Source: Pegoplata infirma (lineage: Eukaryota > Arthropoda > Insecta > Diptera > Anthomyiidae). From it: a DNA stretch of 64,000 bases. Under the pieces are notes generated by a model. It had not been told where the DNA came from and ran no database searches. It saw nothing but the letters and a program-made list of their open reading frames with translations. The first letter of the stretch is position 1. Every line of letters starts with the position of its first letter. The position numbers and the translations under genes are program-made. The stretch lies in the NCBI GenBank assembly GCA_963921195.1, contig OY992537.1:74840894-74904893 (forward strand), read 5' to 3'. Shown in pieces: positions 56,610 through 64,000 of this stretch.

Positions 56610-57100
56610 ATTTATGAGATTAAAAAAAACACGTTAACTTTCGAAAGACAATTCTGAGGATGCTGAAGCTTGGCATATAAATTTGTCATTCCTCTGGCCT
56701 GTTCCGTATTGAATTTCCGCCAAATCGGTTCAGTGGTTCAAAAGTTATTAGCAAAACCGTGAATTTCGGAATAGTTTCACCTTAAATTCACGTGTTGAAA
56801 ATACGTTAAATATGTTATAAAAACATTGGTTAGTCACAAAAACATTTTACAACGTATTTTTGTCACTTAAAAATATTTTTACACTAAAAACAAAAATACT
56901 TGAAAAAAAATTTACGCTCAAAAAAAATTTAGTAAATTATTTTTTTTTTTTTCATAAATTACTAAAAAAAGTTGTTTTACACAAAATATAATATTTCTAA
57001 TCAAAAATGTTATTTATTCACATCAGAAAATGTTCTTTCACTTATAAAGGGCATTGTGGAGGGTATCATAGATTCGGCCAAGTAACTTTTCTACTTGTTT
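56610..57100 (-). repeat. R-family repeat, partial copy 6
   Basis: GGATGCTGAAGCTTGGCATA, GCCAAATCGGTTCAGTGG, CGTGTTGAAAATACG and GGGCATTGTGGAGGGTATC, ATTCGGCCAAGTAAC follow the order of 32190-32540. No gene. Confidence 0.6.
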
Positions 57101-58673
57101 AATTTTCCGATTGACCTCAAATTTCAAAATCAAAAAAAAAAAACTTTTTGGCATACAAAAAAACGCCAGTCTAATGTATTATTACGCATTCACATGTTTA
57201 TTTACGCATTCACAATAAGTTGTATTAATAGGAGATCCTGAAAGTATGCTTTATTTTTTTTATTAACACATATTTATGTATATGCTGGTATTGGTAAGTA
57301 CAAGTGCTGCCAATATGATTGTTTCTGTATCGCTGTACAAAAGTAATACTTTTGCGTGATAAATGTGTTTATCAGAAAAATAATTGACTTTAGGTCGATT
57401 TCGGAGAAATATTTTTATGTTGTACAATAGGGTGGAGCAAACGTTTCTTTTTCGAATTTCAATATCGTTGGGGTCGGATAGTTTTATGGGCAATATTAAC
57501 ACAAAAAATATTGTACCTGAAGGGCAATGTCCTTGGGTTCCTTTTATGACTTTTAAAAAATTTTCTCTTTAAGAACTAAACCTAACCCGATTTTTTTTTA
57601 AATTATTTTTTGTATATTTGAATAATAAATGAAACATTTTGACGAGCTGCACTTTGATCAAGGGGATCTGGAAAGTCAATATTTTTTCAGCCCGCCCATT
57701 TCTGGTGGCGTGGATATAAAAAAAATAATTTAAATAAGACTAAAATTGTATTCATTAAGTGCATATTGAGATTTTCTGATCCTTTAAAATAAAACACATA
57801 CTATACTATACTTTGGATGGTAGTTTTTTTATTGAATTTTTTTTTCTTTTAATAATTATTTTTTTTTTTTAATAATGTTGATAATATTAAGTTTATTTAA
57901 TAATTTAATATGTTTTTTTATTAAACTTTTTTTATAAATAACAAATTATGCATATACTTTTTAAATAAACAATTTGATTTATTTATAAATGACGACTTTT
58001 TTTATATGTCTTTCTATTGTGTATAAAGTCTTATTGCTAAACATTAATTTCTTAACAGAAAATTAATTATTTAAGGAAATAAAAAAATAAAAAAGATAAA
58101 TCTGTAATACTTACTAAACTTTACCTTTTATTTAATTTCTTATTTATTAAACCTCTTAAACGAAGAACTTATTTGTAATAATATAAAAGTTAGAAAAATT
58201 CGGCGGATATTTAAAAATTTACAGATTGGAAAAGCGTATTTTTCCAACTTCTTATCCCAAAAGTAATTATTTAGTATTGCAAATTAAGAAGTAAAATATT
58301 TGTTAAACTGGGTTTTAAAAATGTCGCATATATTGAAAGTTATCATTTTAGAGGTTAAATAGTTGTTTAAAATTAATGAACTATATATGTATTTAAGCTT
58401 TCATATATCATAAATGAATGAATGATTTCAGTGTAGTTATACACATTTCTTTTAATTTTAATAAATAACTAAAAAAGGTTTTAACATACACATTAGAGCA
58501 CTTGTTTGTGCAATAAACCAGAAAAAAAATTTCTTCCGACTTTTAAAGTCCGTCAAATTTTTATCCTCATAGGTATAAAATTTGTTTGAAACAAATTTGA
58601 GGTGAATCAGATCAAATTAATCCGTTAAGGCCGGCGGTCAAAGTTTTGGATTTTTAAAAATTTTAAAAAATAT
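57101..58673. other. A+T-rich interval without a recognisable gene
   Basis: It includes an H-family block at 58560-58670. From 57420 to 57560 a stretch with more balanced composition (GGGTGGAGCAAACG, CTGAAGGGCAATGTCCTTGG) has short frames on both strands, none recognised. Confidence 0.4.
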
Positions 58674-58681
58674 ATTTATAC

Positions 58682-59193
58682 TAGTGCCTACGGTCAGTAC
58701 CGTAGTACCAGGAATGCCGGTATTCCCGGTTCTCGGTATTACCGGGAAATGGAACCGGTTTCCCGGTTCTTAATTCATTCCCGGGAATACCGGTATTCCC
58801 GGTTCCGGTTCTGACGGTATTCCCGGGACTACCGGTATATATATATTGTAAAATTTTGTACAATTACAATTTCTTTCTTTGCTTTTACCAAAAAAAAATA
58901 CAAAACATGTGATAAATACTATTTCCATTTTATTTTTTGAATTTCAGAAAAAATAGTTACATGATTTTCAAATAATTTTAAAAACACAACTAAATATTTC
59001 TGAAATACTGATTAAAAGTGTAATTTAAATATTTTATGGTGTAGTATTTTTTTGGTTTTTAAGAACCGGTACCAGGATCAGAACCGGGAATACTGGTATT
59101 CCCGGGAATATATCTAGAACCGGGAAACCGGTACCAGAACCGGGAATACCGGTATTCCCGGGAATACCGAGAACCGGGAAATAGGGGGCACTA
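58682..59193. mobile_element. hAT-type MITE with CCGGTATTCCCGG repeats
   Basis: The ends are TAGTGCCTACGG and, reverse-complemented, TAGTGCCCCCTA. The 8-bp duplication ATTTATAC is perfect (58674-58681, 59194-59201). Both ends are dense in GGTATTCCCGG and AACCGGGAATACC, forming many possible stems. The composition is strikingly less A+T-rich than the surroundings. Confidence 0.9.
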
Positions 59194-59275
59194 ATTTATA
59201 CTTTGAACGGATTTAAATAGAAAAACATTGGCAAAGCGCTTGCAAAGCACTTTTTCGAATTCATACTACCTTCTA

Positions 59276-59440
59276 CACAAAAAATAAAGTGCTTTGCCGA
59301 TACTTTTTCTTTGGAACGGTTGGCAGTTTCTGCCTGGGAACGTTTATTGATAATACAAATTTTAGGAGCACTTTCAGTGAAAAAATTTATAGTATTCACA
59401 AATATGGAGGTCAATATAACAATTCGTTTTTTTTTCTGTG
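59276..59440. mobile_element. Candidate small TA-inserted MITE
   Basis: The left end is CACAAAAAATAAAG and the right end, reverse-complemented, is CACAGAAAAAAAAACG, flanked by TA. Ends resemble those of the MITE in the LINE (12758-13253). Evidence is limited to ends and flanks. Confidence 0.45.
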
Positions 59441-59442
59441 TA

Positions 59443-60620
59443 TGAAAGAAAAATAAAGTATTGTGTTAAGATAGGTTATTTTTTACCTATGAATTATTTG
59501 GCGATTTTGCCTATTTAATTGTTTTCGTATTACTGTGAAGTATCACTTTCGTGGTATGATTTTTCGAGAAAAGGGATCTTTTGTGAATTACTATGGTATT
59601 GCTATATTTCCTTTAATTTTTATGTTTGTAATTAATAATACACTTACCTTTTTATCTTTTTGCATAACGAAATTATTACCCAATTTTACAAACCTTTAGT
59701 TGTTACCATAATTTTTCCGGCAATCGACGAAATTCGACAAAAATCATTTTTCGTTTTACCCTAATGTTCATAATTTTCCCCAACTGTTTATTATGCTTTG
59801 AGGTCATTACTTGTTTTGCGTGCGTCATCAATGGAAATTTGTTTCGGATATCGCGCAAAATTTAGATAATTTTATGCGTAGCTCGAATTACAAACTTTTT
59901 TATCGATTTGGTAAAAATTTTCTCATTACAAATTCGTTGTTAGAATGCTACAATACTTTAGAACGTGTTTTCTAAAAGTTTGTGAAAGAACCATGTAAAG
60001 TAGTGTAATTATCAATTGTGTATATGAGGTCTTCGAATTATATTTAACAAGTTTATGTTTTTTATGTGTGTCTGGTGGTGTTTTTATGATTCTAAATTTC
60101 AACTCTTCCTACTTTTATAAATAACATTAATACTGGGACGGAACCTATGTGTTTCCAAATTTTGAAAAGTTGACTTTAAAGGATGATATCAATGGTTTTG
60201 GTTTGTTTCACAAGCTGTGTAAAATTTAATCTTCCAAAATTTTCTTGTTTAAATCAGACTATATTTTATATGTGTATTAACTTGGTCAATAACAATAAAT
60301 ATTTAAAAAGGGAGGGATTATAAATTGATGTATTAAAAAAAAGAAACAATTATTAAGGCCAACTATTAAAAATCGGTGTACTTGCATCGTATAAGAATAT
60401 TGTGATTTATTAAAAATAATAAAATTTAAGTACTAAATCGCAGAACTAGACGGATCTACAAACAAAACATTACTGTGTGGAAATTCTACCATCAGAATTA
60501 AATTCTGCCTTTGGGGTTTCCTGTAATTTGCTAGAAAAGTCCGCAAAGGGAACCTACCTGATTTATTTTTAAATTTGACTCGGTTGGTATAACATCGAAC
60601 TTTCCTTATCAGAATTTGAT
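59443..60620. other. Interval without a recognisable gene
   Basis: Little internal repetition and no match to other parts of the window. Short frames only. It could be ancestral intergenic or intronic DNA. Confidence 0.4.
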
Positions 60621-60621
60621 G

Positions 60622-60770
60622 AAACCAAAAGCAAATGAAAGTTGACATTTTGGGGCATGTCACCGACTCAACAACTTCAAATGCGTGTAAAAAAATCTAG
60701 CACTGAACTCACAAAAAAGGCCCAGAGGGTTTTGTTGTGGAAAATGTCAACTTTTATTTGCTTTTGGTTT
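60622..60770. repeat. Short inverted repeat, MITE-like
   Basis: GAAACCAAAAGCAAATGAAA at 60622 pairs with its complement ending at 60770 over about 30 bp with one or two mismatches. The 90-base core has more balanced composition. Target duplication not identified. Confidence 0.55.
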
Positions 60771-60872
60771 CTTCCCATTTCGATTTTGGTTTTTGCACTG
60801 TGTATTCTAAGACATTCTACGAATATCACCCCGTCTGTAGATAACATGATGCAGTCAAAAATAAAATAACTA

Positions 60873-61402
60873 CACTAAAAAAACCTTGTAAAATGGCGGG
60901 AAAAGCTTATAACTTTTATTTTTTGCTATCTACCATTTGACAAGAATTTCTTGTAATTTTACAAGCTTTTTACCAATAATTTTGTAATATTACAAGCGTT
61001 TTACCAATAAAATTGTAAATTTACAATTTTTTTGACGCGATAAAACTTAAGGAAGTTTTGTGATTTTACTAGATTTTTTGCTACCTCCTATTTTACGAGA
61101 ATTCCTTGTAAAAATTACGAGCTTTTTTGTATTTTGAAAGCTGTTTACCAATAAAATTGTAAATTTACAACTTTTTTTGGCAAAATAAAACTTACATGTA
61201 ATTTTTGTGAATTTACTAGATTTTTTGTTTTTGTAAAAAAAGTTGGAAATTTGTAAAACTACCAAAAAAAAAATGTAAATTACAAAAAAAAAATTAAATT
61301 TCGATCTAAATTTTTTTGTTAAAAAACAAGGAAAACTGCAAAATATTGGTAAAATGGGACTACGAGACTTTTTTTAGTAATTTGATAAGGTTTTTTTGTG
61401 TG
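60873..61402 (+). mobile_element. TA-inserted element, family T-d, copy 2
   Basis: The ends are CACTAAAAAAACCTTG and, reverse-complemented, CACACAAAAAAACCTTA, flanked by TA. It is co-linear with 28311-28811. No gene. Confidence 0.8.
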
Positions 61403-61437
61403 TAGACTTCTGAAGTTTAGCACGAATATGTCTCATA

Positions 61438-62551
61438 CACTCAAAATAATACATCAGTAGATTTACTAATTTTTTTTTGCTAATGCTAGTAAAGCTGTGT
61501 TTACATCATAGGATTTTCAGTATGATTTTTCTCTCGGTACACATGCAAAACATCGACGATAGTTCGTAAAATCATACCGAAAATCCTATGATGTAAACAC
61601 AGCTTAAGCTAACCTTTAGCAAATTTTTAGTTGAGATTAGCATGTTAGCAAAAATATCGTGTAAACTTCATTTAGCGCATTAGTAATTTTAAACAAAATT
61701 TGAATTAATTTTTTTGCTAAATTTATAATCGAGTTGACCAAATTTTTACAAGCTTTTTTGCTAATATTAGCAAAACTAAATTGTTATTTTTTTTTTTAAA
61801 GAAAACTTAAAATGACGCTAATTTGGAAACTAAGCCAGATAGAGCAAATTGGAAGCCATTTTTGGTTGTCGGGCTCTGTAATGTGTGGACCCTAATGTGT
61901 CCTTAATAAATTGTTATTTTTTTTTTAAAGAAAACTTAAAATGACGCTATCTCGGAAACTAAGCCAGATAGAGCAAATTTGAGGCCATTTTTGGATCTCG
62001 GGCTCATAGTATCGCCGGTCCTCTTCACATGTGTGGACCCTAATGTGTCCTAACTTTGGATCCAAAAAAGTTTGCATTCCCGAAAATTTTAAATGCTCAT
62101 ATCTCGGTAAATATTGCCGACACAACAAAAAGTCCAAAAGCATTTTTGTAGCTCTCAACATGTAGAGCAAGACCTCAAAAGCTCTCCAAGTAATATTTTT
62201 GAAGTTATCGAGTTTTTTAATTTTAAAAACCCTAGTGGTCCCCTAAAATCACGTATCTCAAAAACTAAGCAAGGTAGAGCGAAACGGACACAAATTTTTG
62301 ATCAAAAACAATGACGATTCTTAAGGAACTCAACTAGGTCTGTGCCCATTGGGGTCTGGACCTATCGTTTCCGAACCTATTGGGGTCCTCAAATGTATAT
62401 GAACTAAGATGAAATAAAAAAAATTTCAGTTAGCTAATTTTTGACAAAACATTTTTTCTAATTTTACCAACAAAATTGTGGTTTCAAAATCAGCAAATTT
62501 TCCTGTAGGTTTACAAGTTTTTTTGCTAACATTACAGTTTTTTTTTTAGTG
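61438..62551 (-). mobile_element. TA-inserted element, family T-a, copy 2 (inverted)
   Basis: The ends are CACTCAAAATAATACATC and, reverse-complemented, CACTAAAAAAAAAACTG, flanked by TA. It is an inverted relative of 5702-6776. It hosts the palindrome at 61493-61604 and has its own tandem duplication (about 61785-62045, AAAGAAAACTTAAAATGACG twice). Confidence 0.8.
61493..61604. mobile_element. 112-bp palindromic MITE with TAA duplication
   Basis: AGCTGTGTTTACATCATAGG and its complement form the ends, with arms of about 40 bp. TAA lies on each side. The sister element at 5702-6776 has the unsplit site (complement CTAGTCAGCTAAC against CTAGTAA[insert]TAAGCTAAC). A half copy is at 23740-23770. 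Confidence 0.85.
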
Positions 62552-62553
62552 TA

Positions 62554-64000
62554 GTCAAAGGCAGGTTAAGTTCGAAAATGGACAAAATCGGATCAGACGA
62601 AAAAAGTTCTGCCTTAAAGAATTAAACCAATCTCTGAAAAGCGCTATTGCCCCAACAAGGGCGTTGTAATTGGGAGGTTATTGGAAACTTTTCCTTGGTT
62701 GAGCACTTTTATTTTCCAGGTACTAATTTGTCTTGCTGACAAGTGCTTTAAGATGGCAAAAGGTATTTTGGGTTTTTTTTAAGGTAAAATAGAATAGAAA
62801 GTCAGCAATATGTTTTTTAAATTAAATTTAAATTTTCTACAGGACAATTTTGTTTAGAACGTGGGAGGGCTAAATATTAAAAACTTACTATAAAGTAAAA
62901 TGATTTTAAATAATTCTCATTAAAAAATAATTAATGTTGCATTACAAAATTTTTAATCGAATATTTCTTCTATGGTTTATATGGATTATATTTGCATATT
63001 GAATTTAGCTATTTTCTTTTTTAAGGACTAAATGATTGAGAAAATTATGCATTTGCAGTAAAATTGTGGTATTCAATTATTTAAACTTAAATTAAACAAA
63101 ATTTAATGATATCATGTTTAATTCATAAAAAAAATATTTTTGATTAATTTTTATGATAAGCTTCCCTATGAGAAATGTGTTACCGCCTTAGTACCTGCTA
63201 CTTTTACTTGGTCAGTAATGTCCTAGCAAAGGATTAATTGAATAGTTTTGGATGTATCACAATGGGTTCGTAAGACATTTCTAGTAGGGAAGGCTAAAAA
63301 TTATTAATTTGTAGAGTCCGACCGAACATATCTGCCAATCGGTCTTGAATTGCCCTTACCAAAAGCCAACCATTAGCAAACAGTTTTTAAAAGGTTTTAG
63401 ATAACGAAAGCTTCTAAGTACTGAAAGCTTTTAAATATAATTTTTTTTTTTGCAATCCTGTTCGGTCAAAAGCAAGTAATTTGATTAATCGGATTGCTTT
63501 ATTAATCAATCTCTTATACATCTCTTCATTAAATAATTTTTACCCTAAGGCTATTGTAGTATAATGTTTGTCTGGTATGTATGTAGTTTAAGTTTAAAAA
63601 AAAAAAAAAATATTTTAAAAATTTTTTACCTTTTGTTTGTGTTTTATATTGTTTTAATAAAATTCAGTACAAATTTTAAATTTTGTTTTATACATTTTTT
63701 TTTCAATTTATAATTTTTTATTTAATGTTTTTTTATAATTATTTTTTTGTATGATTTTTAATATAATTTTCTTTTTATGTTTTAAAAGCTAAAGTAACTT
63801 ATTAATACTTAAGTTTATAATGGATTTTTATTATTTTTTTTTTTAATATTTTATAATATTGAATATGTATTTAAAAATTATGTCACAGAAAATATATTTG
63901 TTTTGTTGTATAAAAAATTATATATAAAAATTTAACTAAAAAATTCTTTAAATTACACAAAATATAGATAAAAAAAATTTATGACATAAAACTCAAATAA
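62554..64000. other. A+T-rich interval to the window end, no gene
   Basis: A segment at 62720-62762 has acceptor-like TTTTATTTTCCAG before it and donor-like GTATTT after it and is open in one frame, but nothing else supports an exon. The rest is A+T-rich with no repeat match. Confidence 0.35.

Overview
This window looks like non-coding, strongly A+T-rich nuclear DNA from an insect, most likely a higher fly (Diptera). The evidence is a dense population of insect-type transposable elements: hAT, piggyBac, pogo-like, Harbinger-like and Helitron elements, plus an RNase H-bearing LINE. Short GACG/GACA-rich dispersed repeats of the type common in fly genomes and long A/T homopolymers point the same way. 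I find no intact host gene, rRNA, tRNA or CRISPR array. The only protein homology I recognise is in two LINE copies and one piggyBac-type transposase remnant. The organism call is inference from element content.

Layout. 1-2.5 kb: a truncated CACTATAGGG-ended element beside an interrupted fold-back element (FB-A) that carries a pogo/Tigger-like MITE. 4.2-7.1 kb: a short hAT copy, a 5'-truncated LINE tail (minus strand) with target-site duplications, and an R-family repeat split by a TA-inserted element. 7.2-9.6 kb: two insertions in a dispersed repeat. 10.2-15.4 kb: the best coding feature, a LINE ORF2 (endonuclease, reverse transcriptase, RNase H, C-terminal Cys/His motif), broken by a MITE in the RT and by one in-frame stop. 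15.8-18.8 kb: an R-family repeat with a two-deep nest. 19.8-22.0 kb: a three-deep nest (CCC-ended MITE > hAT > palindromic MITE). 23.3-27.3 kb: another three-deep nest. 28.3-34.9 kb: TA-inserted and fold-back elements, then a piggyBac remnant containing a hAT-type MITE and a CCC-ended MITE. 35.9-44.9 kb: a large TA-inserted element, then a cluster of FB-A copies, one holding a 3.5 kb non-autonomous Helitron with about 90 copies of a 16-bp minisatellite. 45-64 kb: sparser sequence with several hAT elements whose 8-bp duplications are clear, Harbinger-like MITEs, hairpin MITEs and an inverted pair of the 5.7 kb element.

Element boundaries rest on three kinds of evidence read directly from the window: matching terminal inverted repeats, target-site duplications, and in many cases a second copy of the host repeat that preserves the uninterrupted (empty) site. 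The empty sites give TA duplications for the CACTCAAAA family and the fold-back elements, TAA for two Harbinger-like MITEs, A|T for the Helitron, and non-TA dinucleotides for a group of CCC-ended elements. That last group is the most unusual signal here. Nothing in the window appears to form a functional gene set: the elements are non-autonomous or broken, and the region reads as layered transposon insertions in intergenic or intronic DNA.
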